This document shows positions 30,101 through 41,553 of a DNA stretch of 64,000 nt, in pieces; the first letter of the stretch is position 1, and each line of letters opens with the position of its first letter. Under the pieces are notes generated by a model. The model ran no database searches and had not been told where the DNA came from. It worked only from the letters and a program-made list of their open reading frames with translations. This DNA comes from Diadema setosum (taxonomy: Eukaryota > Echinodermata > Echinoidea > Diadematoida > Diadematidae), in assembly GCA_033980235.1 (NCBI GenBank), contig CM067068.1, positions 32,955,046 to 33,019,045 of the forward strand. The letters run 5' to 3'. The translations under genes and the position numbers were made by a program.

Positions 30101-33100
30101 ATTTGTCCAGTTGGTAGAACAGTAATCCAACAACTGCTGAATGAGACCCCTCTAAAACATACAGTCATGTTCTTTGAATGCATGGCCCTGTACTTCTGGA
30201 GGAGAATCAAGTATCTCTTGCATTGGCAGTATGATAATTTAATATCAAATTGTCATTTAAAGGGGATGGCTAGTAACTGATCAGTGGGAATCAGTGGGAA
30301 TGCTGGGGGATGATTGTTCCAATCCTTGTGGGATTCATTTAAGAGTACATTATATATCTATTGCTGTGTGAAAATTATTTGCTTCAGAATGGTCTCATAT
30401 TCAAGTAATGTGCAGTTCAATGTTTCCAGGTTAGCATACCTGTACAGTGTCGGGGCGATCATTAACGAGCCGTTAAAGATCGCCCCGTCACTGTACAAGC
30501 ATGCTAACCTGGAAAGTGAATTTTTCCAGTTGTCAAAATCATCCAGATCAATCAGCAGGGCAATTCCGCAGTTAGGTGGACATGACATGGATAAAAGAAA
30601 TGTGCCTCTTTATCTTACTCTTTAATTTAGGTATCAACTAATACCATGGATGTTCACCAATCATTAAGGTCTTTCAAATTCAGTAGATTTTATTTTTCGT
30701 ATTTATTGATTTTGTGAGATCTAAAACCATCATTTAAAATGTACATGTGGGACTGGGGGTGCTGAAATTCACCTGAATGCAAATTACAGTGGATTCCTTT
30801 GAAAATTTTTCTCAAAGTTTTGCTAAAGGGTAAAAAATGAATACATTTAAATACTCAAGAAGTCATGTGACCTTTTTTCAATTACAAAAGGGTGAAATGA
30901 CCTGCGGAATTACTCCGGACAAATGTAACGTTACTAACCATAACGTTACTAACCATGCTTTTGGGGGTCTAGCTAATAAAGTATCGGTCGAACTGCTAAA
31001 AATATTTGTGTGAACATTTGTCATGATGCAATAATTGAAATTAATGCAACACTTTGTTTGAAGTAACTTGAATTTTTGCACACTTTTTGTTACAAGACAA
31101 TGATTTTTTGTCATGTCCTTTTTTCGTAACATTACTAACCAGCCTTTTAAGTTGCCATAGCAATTCTAATATCTACTGGATTGTATTCATTGTTTTCTAT
31201 ATCATAAACCTGGGAAGGATGAACATGTTTTTAACATGATTTTGACTTGAAATGAATAAATGGTGATTTAGTAGTAAAAATAAATATCTAAATTTGTTCA
31301 AATGTAACGTTACTAACCGCGGAATTGCCCAGCATCAGATTATTGTACATATCACCAAGATATATGGAATGGTGCATTTCCCTAGACAGCCATAGTCCTG
31401 GTTGCTCGCAAAGATCCAAGAAGTTAAGAATCTGTTGTGCGATATAAAGATCAAACATGAAGACAGAAAGTCTACCTTACATAAGATGCTGGATTGTGAA
31501 TTGGTAAACCCTTTATCACTGATGCAAACTGTCTCTCTTTATCCACTAGTGTGAATATGATGGCTGTGGGAAGACATTTCACAAGCATCAGCACTTGACT
31601 GTTCACCAGTATGTCCACACGAACATCAAACCATACAAGTGAGTTTAAATTCTGATTTCTGTTAAGTTCTAATTTCTGTGAGAGACAATTTCCCTCTTCA
31701 TTTCTCTGAATACAAGATTCATGCAGGAAGAGCTTTATTCTTTTGATTATTGTTCAAGGTTAACATTGTGAAAACTTATTACATAGATAAGAAAGGAAGG
31801 GGAATATGCATTTTCCTTTTTCATGGTCTTTAACTTGAACAGTCAATGTGTACTTCATTCTGATTCATTGCAACCTGCTTTCTCTTGAGATTAAGAAGAA
31901 ACAATAAATCTATGAAGTATAAACTTGCAGTAGTTACTGTAAATGGAAGTATGTGCAAGGAAGCCCTATTTTGGAGTCAAAGCTCCACCAGTCAATTCAT
32001 GCACTGACAGTAGTGAAGGCTCATTTTGGAAATATGCCATTTTGTCTACCTTACACTTTGTTGGACTTTCAACAGAAAAGATGAACTGACATTGGTTGTA
32101 GGACAATTACCCCCTGGACAATTATCCAGACCCTTTCCCTAACCCTAAGCCTAATCCTGAACCTAACACCAAGCCAAATTCTAACCCTTAACCTAACCTT
32201 AGCCGTAATCTTTACTCTAACCCTATCACTGACCGGTATTTAGCTTGGGGGGGGGGGGGTAATTGTCCATTGAGGGTAATTTTCCTGATACAATGATATT
32301 GTTTGGATATGTGCGTAAGAATGGCTTTTTCTAGGAATTTGAACTGGGATGAATTATCATGTGCTGTAGTAGCAGTCATGATTAGTAACATCATTTGAAG
32401 ATTTGATGTCATGGGGAGAGTAGATTTAACAGATTGAGTCAATGTTCTTTTGCTCCCCCCCCCCCCCCCTGGTACATTGGAAAAACTTGACTAGCACAGA
32501 CATCAGCAAAAATGGATGTCAAAGCATACACTCATTGATAAAATGGTATGCCTATGCTACCAGGTCTTTAAGCTAAGATGGCATGCGCTGGGCCTACAAG
32601 CTGTAGTAGCCAAGTAGTTCTTCATCTGAAATAACATATCAATGCCTTTCTCCTAATTGTTTCAATTTGTTTGTTTGTTGCTTCATCATTAATACCAGAT
32701 GTGAGCATGAAGGATGCGAGGCCAGATTTCTCATTCCCAGTAAACTCAAAGCACACATGAAAGTCCATGAAGGTAAGTGCATGATTCTCTCAAAGGTGGA
32801 GTGATCTTGCACTTTTATTTTCACACTATTATGCAAGACAACTTTCTCTTTGGAGTAAACTCCCTCCCAAAGTGCAATATTCAGGGGAACCTCTTTGAAT
32901 TCAGCTGCTTTCGACCACCCAAAATTGCTTGTTATACCGAGTATCTTGTTATGTCAGGAGCAGTCGGAGAAGAATATAAAAAGAATGGGACCTGCAAAAT
33001 TAACTTGTTGTACTGGGTATGTCACTATATCCTACATCCTGGTAATGAGGCTCCACTGTAAAATTTGCTTTGCTCAAAGATATTTGGTTGTATACTACTG

Positions 33101-36100
33101 CCTCATCCTTCTTTCACTAAAAAAAAAAGTGTGTGACAAGTGAAAGGAAAGTAATCTGTTTGTTGAATATTTTGGCCTAAAACCAGAAATATTTGTGGCA
33201 TGATGTTTTCATGAATTGCCACTCGCATTCAGTGCATAAATGTGCAGAAAAAAATATTAACTTGCATTTTAATTTCGCGAAGCCTGCCCCCTGGCGGAAT
33301 TCAAAAAAAGTTTCTCGTTTTACAGTATACAGCAACAAATACAATGAAAGTGCAATGACCCCCCTTCCCCAACACATTGTATAAGAACATAAAGGAACAA
33401 GTGAGGGAATACCTTCTTCATTTTCTGCAAAATGACGTTTGTAAGAAGAGAGCTGGCAGCCTTTTAGGATTTGCTTGTTTGATATATTTTTTGTTTGTGT
33501 TTGTTTAGGTTACACATGCACCCAAGACGGCTGTGAAGCATGGTTCAGCAAGTGGAGTGAGCTCAGGGCCCACATTGCAGCTCATGTGACGGGTAAGCCC
33601 AATGCATGAGGGACTATTTCTCTTGGCCTTTGGACGTACTGCATATTTTAATTCAACTCAGTCTTATGCAACCACTACGGAAACATTGAACGCTTGTTAG
33701 CAAGCAAGCAATCACAGGATCAATGGCTTTAAGTTCCCTCCGAGGGATGGGTTAGTCAGTGAGGAGTAGTACCTTGCCTCAAGGCACATTTGCTGCAGCC
33801 AGGGGACTTGAACCAGGGACCTTGTAATTTATAGTCTGTGGTGTAATCCACTGAGCCACAGCAGCTCCCATTTCTTTTCATGGCTGGCCATTTCATCAAA
33901 CACCTGGATGGTTCCACGCAGATCAACTCTTTGCATCCTAGTCGTGCTCAGTAATTCCTTCTCATTTATACAATCTATACTTATGTCATTCTCATTTATA
34001 CAGTCTATTGGGACTCGTTTTAATGTAAACAATGATAATAATAGCTTTGCGGTACTGTTTTCTGCCACGTGGCACAGCTCGAACTATGTAACAAGCTTGT
34101 CATTACTTTGGCCAATGTATTCAATGTATTCACCCACCATGTTGACTCTTTATTGTTATATTGCTCTACAGAGTTTCGATGCGACAAGTGTGAGAAGGTG
34201 TTCACCAAGAAATACAGGGTATGTCTCACCAGCTGTAGGTTTTCCCCTATTCCTGCATCTTTAGGTTTCAATATGCTGTCACTTGTTCAAAACTTGTATC
34301 ACTGCATAGACTTTCAACCATGTGATGTGTTCTTTTAGTTCCGAATGTTTTGATTCAATAATCACATCGATAGACATCATTGCATTTTGTTCTATAATTG
34401 ATTAATTTGTCTGCATTGTTTAAGTTTACTCTTCACCTAAAGCATTGACAAATTTGGTATGTAACATAGGTCAAAATGTAGGTCTCTTGAATCTTTGAGT
34501 TACTTAATTGAATATTGATTAACCCTATTCTAACTGGGGGGGGGGGGGTCAAATTGACCCCCCCTCGACGTTTCGCGCCACGATTCCACAACGCGCAAAG
34601 ATTTTGCCGCGTCGTTTCATGACTTTTTTCATTGAAGTCTCCCGCATATTTTGAGACCAAATTTGCGACGTCCGGGTACACCGTTCTGAAGTTATGCAAT
34701 GTTTTGCATATGCATATCAACCCGAAAACCGCTCAAATTCATGATTTCGTGTGCAAATCCAATGCAAACTGTGTTTTTTTGTTTAATTGATATAAATTAG
34801 ATTATTTCAACTTTTAACCATTGAAATAAATCAATTCTAATGTAGATAAGCTTGAAAAAGTGCCTCCAACAAATTTTGGCAAAAAAACAATAGAAAACAA
34901 AACATCGAAAAAAACATAAAATACATAAGAAATTAACAAAACAATAAAAAATAAAAGAAAATGATTTTGATTGCACTATTTTTTTACAAGAAAATTGTTT
35001 GATGTGTCTTGAGGAACTCTGACACAAAAATGTAATAATCCTTCAGTCTTTTTGATGGAGTTATGGGTGAAAATATGATTTCATGCGTTAATTTGCATAA
35101 TAAATCTATTAAAAAATATGAAATCAACATTTTTCCATTGTATGACCATGTAATCTTGTAGTTGACATCCGGCTCTATGTTCAGGCAAAATTTTGCGGCG
35201 ATCGCGCGATGGCGGCCGAGATCTGAAGGGGGGGTCAAATTGACACCCCCCCCCCCCCCCCCCCCCAGTAAAAACTTGGTCTCAAATAGCCCAGTTAGAA
35301 TAGGGTTAAAGATATCGTCAGATTACAATTGAAGACATTAATATGAAAAAGAGAAACATCTTATTAAACTTTGTTCAAGTTATCAATTTTTTCTGTTTAC
35401 CTTTCAGTTGAAGAGCCACTCAAAAGTTCACAAGGAAGAGCGTGACGCGTTCGTCTGTCCAAGAGACAACTGTGAAAGACAATTCATGAAGGTGAGAGGA
35501 ACTTGCTCTCTCAATTCAACCCTCCTACTACAGTGAATCATGCCCCCTTGTGGCCATTTGTTTATAGTGGCCACCTGTATGTAGTGACCTCTTCACATTT
35601 TCCTTTCACATGTACATAGTCGTATACACGTAGAGGGTGTTTGTAAGGTCTTTGGCATTATTCTTTTCTCTTGTTTTTTTGTTGTTGTTTTTATTTTTTT
35701 TTCTTGAGTGATCACTATGGCCAAATCTGTCCTTATCTTATGTATAACCACAGGCTAGACTACCTTGTTCAGAGTATGTATGAAAGTGTATTTGTTCTAA
35801 GTGCGATTCCATTGTTAAAAAGAATCACAACTATATGGTGTACTTATTGAATACATCATATGCAGGAGTCGGCTGCCAATTTGGGTTGTTTACTTTTAGC
35901 CTTTGAAAATTGACTATTGGCGGCGTAGACTTGTCAGAAGTACAACAGGACCATGCAATTTTATTGGTGTTTGTATGCTACGTTAGTGTTGTTGGTTTGC
36001 TTGTTTCATTTCATGTATTTATTGCATTGAAAAAAAAAAAAAACACAAACATGTTATTCGTGTTTCATCTTCAGATGGAGAGCTTGCAACTTCACATCAG

Positions 36101-37966
36101 AAATTACCACGAGGGCGCCAGACCGTTTTCCTGCAGCCATTTGGGATGCACCAAGACGTTCAGCTACAAGAAGTCCCTCGTTCAACACCAGGTCGTCCAC
36201 GAATTGGGCTACAAGAAACCTCCAGCTAAGGTACTCCTTGAAATTTATGTTCAAGCTCTGATACCATGCTTTCTAAATACTCATTTCCTACCTTCATCAT
36301 ACTGTTAATGTACTTACCCCTCACTATATGGTATCATACAATCTGCCTACTGTTATTCTTCTTGTTTTATTAGGAAGTGTCAAGAAGAAAGGCTTCTGTA
36401 TTTTTTCGTATGTTTGTTTGTTGTTATTGTGTTTTTGTTTGTTTGTTTGTTTGGTTTGGTTTGTTTGTTTGTTTGTTTTTTGTTTTTTGTTTTTGTTTTT
36501 TTTTTTTTTTTGGGGGGGGGAGGGGGTTACCCAGCATTGATTGAATGAAATACTTATAAAAGAAATAATGGGTGTAGTTTTTGCCATACCTGCAAATATT
36601 CTAACCTTGCATTACCTTGATACATGTATTTGTAAGATTAGCAGTTTGAAATGGAAAATAATGTCAGAAGTGTTTTTTTTTTTTTTTTTTAATAAAAAGA
36701 TTCTTGTGGGCACCATATAGAGAACAGCTGATACTATTAGTAGTGAAATACAGAACAGCTGATATTATAAGTCAAACTTATCAAGGAGGCACCTCTGTCT
36801 AAATGGGAATGCTTTGACTGCGACAAATATATTTCTTCTGTGAAAATTGAGACTTGTGAATCTAGCTGATATCATAATGACAGTTTTATGTTTTCCTTGA
36901 AAAAATTTGGAGACTTTTGAGCTTTGAAAAATCTGAAATCAACATATTCTACTTTGTCCCACTATGCAGGCCATCAAAGTACTTACATCTGTGTCAAATG
37001 TGCATGTGCTCGCCACGAGGAAAAATTTTAGTACCCAACAAATTTATTTGTGGAAGTAGACAATAATTTTGTGCATTATCTTTGCTGCAGCCGAGAAAGC
37101 GTCGCAGTCTGGCCTCAAGGCTCTCCGGCTATGCTGATGTGGAGATGTCAGAAAGTTTGTTCCCATCTTCAGTCACTTCACATGATCCCGCAGGCTTGAA
37201 CCCTCCAGACAAATCAGATGCAGATAGAGGGAATCCTGAGAGTCCTCCACCACCACTGACTCCAGTTTCTATGGCAACCGCATCCAGACTTCAGCCTCAA
37301 GAATCTCAAGAACAGTTGAGAGAAACTGAAGTCAAAATTCAAGCAGCCAGTGACCCTGCAGGTTTGATCCCCCCAGACAAATCAAATGCAGATGACAGGA
37401 TGATACCTGAGAGTCCTCGACCACCACCGTCTCCAGTTTCTATGGCAACCACATCCAGACTTCAACCTCAAGAATCTCAAGAACAATTGCAAGAAACTGA
37501 AGTTAAAATTCAAGCAGCCAGTGACCCTTCAGGCTTGGGCCTTTCAGACAAATCAAATGCAGATGACAGGATGATACCTGAGAGTCCTATGCGACCGCCA
37601 TCTACAGTTCCTATGGCAACCACATCCAGACTTCAACTTCAAGAACTGCAAGAACAGATGCGAGAAACTGAATTAAAAAATGGATCGACGAGTGCCTGTC
37701 CTCTGCCAAAGGTGGCGCCAGCAAATACTGCCAGTACATCAAATGATACCACGGGAACTAGGTTGCGACGACAACGTGAACGGAATACAAGAAATCGGAG
37801 GAAAGCTCAACCAGAGCCTGAAGTCGGCCTTGATGACTGCGCAGCGCAGATCCTGCTCGCGATGCAGAATGCGGACATTCAGGACTATGCGGGATTCTTG
37901 TTGAATCGTGAACGCTTTGACTGCCACAAGGCGAAACATGAAGTAACAGTGAAAAATGGTTGTTAG
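27026..37966 (+). CDS. GTF3A: Transcription factor IIIA, complete, 10 coding exons
   Basis: This is the nine-finger activator of 5S rRNA genes that also binds 5S rRNA. Exons: 27026-27112, 28990-29090, 29836-29926, 31550-31638, 32699-32772, 33509-33592, 34172-34218, 35408-35491, 36075-36230 and 37091-37966. They total 1689 nt, 562 residues. All introns are GT-AG and phases join. Each of fingers 1-6 occupies about one exon; finger 7 spans exons 7-8, finger 8 spans 8-9, finger 9 is in exon 9. Diagnostic stretches are FNKKWKLIEHVAKHTGE (finger 1), HKEERDAFVCPRDNC (fingers 7-8) and PRKRRSLASRLSGY just after the fingers, nearly the vertebrate sequence. The ATG is chosen because an in-frame TGA at 26999 precedes it and finger 1 starts at once; an upstream exon joined at 27005 cannot be excluded. 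The long C-terminus (about 290 residues) contains three tandem repeats. Confidence 0.95.
27320..27395. repeat. A-rich (AAAT)n tract
   Basis: A15 is followed by AATAAAATAAATAAATAAA-type sequence in GTF3A intron 1. Confidence 0.85.
27396..28989. other. Rest of GTF3A intron 1
   Basis: No gene is seen. A patch at 27950-28260 is richer in CpG, stays open on both strands for about 100 codons and contains a YY1-like GCCGCCATTTT at 28014-28024. It may be a regulatory patch, but nothing proves it. Confidence 0.5.
28990..29090 (+). CDS. GTF3A: GTF3A exon 2, finger 2
   Basis: After GCACCAG it reads KPFKCTHSGCTKSFTRQPHL, completing the HTGEKPF linker from exon 1. Donor GTAAGT, phase 2. Confidence 0.93.
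29836..29926 (+). CDS. GTF3A: GTF3A exon 3, finger 3
   Basis: It reads CKEEGCGGAFSSKDSLKKHI then QRVHRGRQFK; the H-x4-H spacing (HIQRVH) matches finger 3 of known TFIIIA. Confidence 0.93.
30423..30515. repeat. 38-bp near-perfect hairpin, pre-miRNA-sized
   Basis: Arms 30423-30460 and 30478-30515 pair at 35 of 38 positions around a 17-nt loop. The arm contains TTTCCAGGTTAGCAT and the terminal part GGGGCGATC. It is 93 nt in total, alone in GTF3A intron 3, with no flanking terminal repeats noticed. Confidence 0.75.
30899..31330. repeat. Block with recurring TAACGTTACTAACC
   Basis: GTAACGTTACTAACC or close variants appear at about 30925, 30940, 31127 and 31305. GCGGAATT bounds both ends (30904 and 31319). 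Probably a small mobile element in GTF3A intron 3. Confidence 0.55.
31550..31638 (+). CDS. GTF3A: GTF3A exon 4, finger 4
   Basis: CEYDGCGKTFHKHQHLTVHQ, with the next His in YVHTNIKPYK; acceptor CCACTAG, donor GTGAGT. Confidence 0.93.
32099..32263. repeat. MITE with GGACAATTACCCCC termini and CCTAA-rich interior
   Basis: The left GGACAATTACCCCC is mirrored by GGGGGTAATTGTCC, the right one with an extended G-run. The interior is degenerate CCCTAA/CCTAAC-type sequence, telomere-like by composition only. Confidence 0.7.
32699..32772 (+). CDS. GTF3A: GTF3A exon 5, finger 5
   Basis: CEHEGCEARFLIPSKLKAHM then KVHE; closely parallels vertebrate finger 5 and its KVH ending. Confidence 0.93.
33170..33330. 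repeat. TACTGTAAAA-family MITE, reversed copy
   Basis: It ends GTTTCTCGTTTTACAGTATA and contains TGCATTTTAATTTCGCGAA. The left end is diverged. Confidence 0.5.
33509..33592 (+). CDS. GTF3A: GTF3A exon 6, finger 6
   Basis: GYTCTQDGCEAWFSKWSELR then AHIAAHVT. The exon starts after TGTTTAG and ends before GTAAGC. Confidence 0.9.
33728..33869 (-). repeat. tRNA-derived SINE, copy 2
   Basis: The minus-strand head GGAGCTGCTGTGGCTCAGTG leads to GGTTCAAGTCCCCTGG, matching copy 1 at 1676-1832 around both polymerase III boxes. It lies in GTF3A intron 6, antisense to the gene. Confidence 0.8.
34172..34218 (+). CDS. GTF3A: GTF3A exon 7, first half of finger 7
   Basis: EFRCDKCEKVFTKKYR has the short Cx2C spacing typical of TFIIIA finger 7; the histidines are in exon 8. 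Confidence 0.92.
34520..35308. mobile_element. piggyBac-like non-autonomous element
   Basis: Termini CCCTATTCTAACTGGG and CCCAGTTAGAATAGGG are perfect inverted repeats, flanked on both sides by TTAA, the piggyBac target. Inside each end is a G/C run and GGGTCAAATTGAC. About 790 bp, no transposase frame; inserted in GTF3A intron 7. Confidence 0.85.
35408..35491 (+). CDS. GTF3A: GTF3A exon 8, fingers 7-8
   Basis: LKSHSKVHKEERDAFVCPRD then NCERQFMK; includes the conserved KVH..ER linker. Phase 0 at both ends. Confidence 0.94.
36075..36230 (+). CDS. GTF3A: GTF3A exon 9, fingers 8-9
   Basis: Completes finger 8 (LQLHIRNYH) and contains finger 9, RPFSCSHLGCTKTFSYKKSL then VQHQVVH. Donor GTACTC is weaker than the others but phase fits. 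Confidence 0.92.
36400..36520. repeat. (GTTT)n and T-run
   Basis: GTTTGTTT repeats pass into T16 and G9 in GTF3A intron 9. Confidence 0.9.
37091..37966 (+). CDS. GTF3A: GTF3A exon 10, C-terminal region
   Basis: Starts PRKRRSLASRLSGYADV after GCTGCAG and ends ...VKNGC TAG. Contains three tandem repeats and a basic region RLRRQRERNTRNRRK. The tail is much longer than in vertebrate TFIIIA. Confidence 0.93.
   Translation, partial: PRKRRSLASRLSGYADVEMSESLFPSSVTSHDPAGLNPPDKSDADRGNPESPPPPLTPVSMATASRLQPQESQEQLRETEVKIQAASDPAGLIPPDKSNADDRMIPESPRPPPSPVSMATTSRLQPQESQEQLQETEVKIQAASDPSGLGLSDKSNADDRMIPESPMRPPSTVPMATTSRLQLQELQEQMRETELKNGSTSACPLPKVAPANTASTSNDTTGTRLRRQRERNTRNRRKAQPEPEVGLDDCAAQILLAMQNADIQDYAGFLLNRERFDCHKAKHEVTVKNGC
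37184..37690 (+). repeat. Three 56-57-residue coding repeats in the TFIIIA tail
   Basis: Units begin at 37184 (DPAGLNPPDKS), 37352 (DPAGLIPPDKS) and 37523 (DPSGLGLSDKS). Each has PESP, MAT.SRLQ.QE and QEQ..ETE. Units are 168-171 bp, so each duplication kept the frame. Confidence 0.92.
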
Positions 37967-38569
37967 TGACTATCAGCAGAGATATCAGCACTACATTATT
38001 GGACACATTTGCTTCCACTTCGTTTATTCAAGTAGCCATGTCCTAGTTTGAGATATGCACCATCAGGGCATTACCTAGCTTCAAGAATTGAAAGCTGCCA
38101 GGAATTAGTTCTATGATAGATCATGCTTTGTAAACATCCAATAGGAGTTATTTATTTAATCGTACGTGTTGTCTACAACTCAAGCGCTGACGGTTCTTAA
38201 TTGACAAACTATGTCTTTGTAGCATGTGACTAGTCTCATCTTGAGGTAATGTGCTCTCCAGGTAGTTCATTCAAAAATGTAGCAGCTAATGTGAGCTGAA
38301 GGACCGAAGTGTAGTTTGGGGAACCCGTCAAGAAGCACTTGTACTTGTACTTCAGTGGATATAGAATCATCATGCTTTATTTCTACATATTATCCATGTA
38401 TTCGTTGTATAAGCTTTGATTTATATCATATGAATCATGAAGCTTCAACATCTGCTCCTTCTTTGACCTGCATCTTTTGTGTTGTAATTTTGAGAAGTGA
38501 GTTAATGTTTTGTGGAGAGTGTGCAGGAATGCAGTATGAGTACTCTGAAGATCCTTCCTAATTGATAAA

Positions 38570-39012
38570 GTGGAACCTCATTATAACAAGAACCTAAAAA
38601 ACCATGACAATTACCTTGTTATATCATGTTTCTCACTATATCAGTATACATAAAGAAATATGAAGTGTTGGACGTGCAGAATCGCCTTTGTGTACGAGGC
38701 TTTTGCTATATCCAACCTCTATGTAACAAGGTTCCGCTGTATTACAGAATGTGGCATGAAGCGAAAAGCAGAGGACTGGCTATGAATATACAGATCTGTG
38801 AATGTGTTGCACATAGCAGTGTGGTTATACAGGGGGACCTTGTTATAGCGAGCTGCTTAGGAGCCTGTGAAACTTTGTTCTATTGGGTATCTCATGTTAT
38901 GAAGGATAAAAACCAACAAATTTAAAAAAGAATGGGACCTGCCAAATTACCTTGTTATATCACATAATCTTGTTATATCCTACCTCATTATCATAATGAG
39001 GTTCCACAGTTG
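38570..39012. repeat. Inverted-terminus element, GTGGAACCTCATTAT type
   Basis: GTGGAACCTCATTATAACAA on the left answers TCATAATGAGGTTCCACAG on the right. Internal TTGTTATAT words recur. Diverged relatives appear near 32880-33060. Confidence 0.65.
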
Positions 39013-39411
39013 TTGCCATGGTGGCAACTACTGATCCCCAAAATTGATTGATGGTTGCCATTGAAATAGTGATTGCATAAATTCTTCAAGTCCTTTATTC
39101 AATGGTAACATGGTGTATGGAGTCAAAATAATGACCATCCATTGATAAAGATGTGTGAAACATGTATGGTGGGTATGATGTTTGTTGTTGATTGGGGCGA
39201 GTGCATGTTCTACTTTTCAAAGTGTGTGATCCATGAAAGGGTGTGTCAAGTTGGCGCAAAGTACAATGTATTTCCAATCTGTGCATCCATTTTCTGTCAA
39301 AATTATGTGATACTTGTACGTATTTTTCCCCTGTTACATGCACACAAACACGTCTACATGAATGCACACACAGACACAGACAGAAAGACACACACACTCA
39401 CATTGTGCCGC

Positions 39412-39807
39412 TTTAAGGGTATGTATAGTTCTGGTCGAGGTGAGGATTTAGCTTTTAACGTTTTGCGAGATATTCAGAAACCACTCTATGAGATGTCAAA
39501 GAGCATGCAATTCTAAAGGGTATCAAAAGTTTATTTGATGAAAATCGGTTTTTGAAATGGCCAAGATATCCAAAAACAAGGTGAAACAAAGAGATCCTAA
39601 TAAAGTTGTGGCCTGTCACCTTTTATTATTATCATCACTTTTTTGGATATCTCGGCTATTTCAAAACCAATTTTCATCAAATAAACGTTGAATCCTTCTT
39701 AAAATTACATGCTCTTTCAAATTTCATAAGAGGTTTCTCACTATCTCACTTACAAATGTTCAAAACATGAATCCCTTACCTCAACCAGTACTGTACAGTC
39801 CCTTTAA
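39412..39807. repeat. Palindromic TTAAAGGGAT MITE, copy 3
   Basis: TTTAAGGGTATGTATAGTTC to CAGTCCCTTTAA. The inner arms TTTGAAATGGCCAAGATATC and GATATCTCGGCTATTTCAAA pair well. Confidence 0.85.
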
Positions 39808-40012
39808 GACACATTTTTTTATAAGCATTGCAAACTGCAATAATGGTAAATGACTTTTGCATATTAAGATGGTCTGAACCGTAATATTTGGCTCGTCTTT
39901 TTTTTTTCTTCTTAGAATCAATTTCTCATTTTGAGAAGGAAGTACAGTAGTTTGTACAAAACAGACTTTTGCCAATACAGTACCAACAGCTGTGACCAAC
40001 AGCAGGTTTGGT

Positions 40013-40403
40013 TATAAGGGGATGGTGTAATATTAGTTGACCTGAGGATTCAGCTTTGAACTTTTTGCCAGATACTTAGAAACCACTTTATGAAATTCTA
40101 AAGAGGAATTTGAAGTTTATTTAAATGAAAATTAGTTTTGAAAGGGCTGAGATACCAAAAAAAAAAAAAAAAAAGGTAAGACAAAGCAATCTCAATAAAA
40201 GGTGGGTCTTGACCTTTTATTAGGTTTGCTATGCTTTGGCTATCTCAGACATTCCAAAACCAATTTTGATCAAATAATCTTTGGATTCCTCTTAGAATTA
40301 TACAATATTTCATAGAGGTTTATCATTATTAAAAAATCATCATAAAAAAAATATTGGAAACCTGAAGACCCATCTCAACTGAAGCTGTACCCTCCCACCT
40401 TTA
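40013..40403. repeat. Palindromic TTAAAGGGAT MITE, copy 4
   Basis: A more diverged copy only 200 bp from copy 3, in the same orientation; ends TATAAGGGGATGGTG and CCTCCCACCTTTAA. Confidence 0.75.
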
Positions 40404-41369
40404 ACTCTGAACCTTCCATGAATCGACCATGTGCGCTTACATTTCTCCGATCATTACTGTACAAGTACTCCACGATCACAAAATTGTCGGAAAGTCCCGA
40501 TTTGCACAAACTTAAACTATAGTTTTTGTAGCTAAATATATGTCATATATACAGTACATGACCAAGTTATAGCTAGTAAATCTCACAAGCATTAGATCAT
40601 AAATAGCAAATCAACCATTTTATGTACCTGATCAGATGAAAGAAACACTCCTGACATCTCGTGCTACATAGATAATGATTGGTTCCCTTTTTAATTTTAA
40701 ATGTTTATTTCATGAGACCGATGCAGAGTACATGTACTACATGTATTTCTCAAACAAATCAGTTGGTTTCTGGCCCATGCTCAATATTGCTGCAGTCATC
40801 ATACTGACTGTCAATACAATTGCAATCGCTTTGGCTGCCAACGCATGGCAGTAAACCGCCTTGCACTTAGTTGTGCTAGATTCAAAGTTTACTTCTTACA
40901 GCACAAACACAAAAGGGTAGAATAGTCTTCATTTGCCTGGCATCAGAATGAAGTTGAGGAGTTGATACCACAATGTCGTCATAATAACATGAAAGCTTGC
41001 ATACATTACAATACCACAATATTGTGGACAGCGAATAATTTTCCAACTCAGATGTGATTGGCAATTTCAGCTGATGAACAATGGTATTTCACATGGTATC
41101 CTGTACACTTCTGCAGAAGAAAACTGCTACACAAAATTTAGTTTGTGTAGCATTGGTGTAAATTTGTAGAACAAATTGCGATGTGATACCAGGAAAATTA
41201 TTCCCCGGTGCATATCATAACAACACCTGCAACTGCTTGAAGTTCAGTACAAATGCGATGCATTATGAAAGAATACATTGTACAAGGTGGAGATGTACAG
41301 AGGTAGACGCACTAGATGCTAAAGATATCCCATACAAATACAGTGTATCCATATGAGAAGATTAACGTA

Positions 41370-41553
41370 CAACCAACCTCCCTAAAGTCAACCTCGCACA
41401 ATGCGAAAAATTGACTATGTCAAAGAAATTTCTTCTACCCCAGACAGATAAAAATACAATGTTAATTCTACAGCGTACCTGTATGTCGAAATTCACGCCA
41501 GTCGAATTATTTTTTTCTGGTCCCTTCAGATTCGACTTTGGTGAGGTTGATTG
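41370..41553. mobile_element. TA-flanked MITE, CAACCAACCTCC type
   Basis: CAACCAACCTCCCTAAAGTC is mirrored by GACTTTGGTGAGGTTGATTG, with TA outside each end; 184 bp. Confidence 0.7.

Noticed and set aside
36054..36254. Minus-strand frame over GTF3A exon 9
   Set aside because: Antisense shadow of the exon encoding fingers 8-9.
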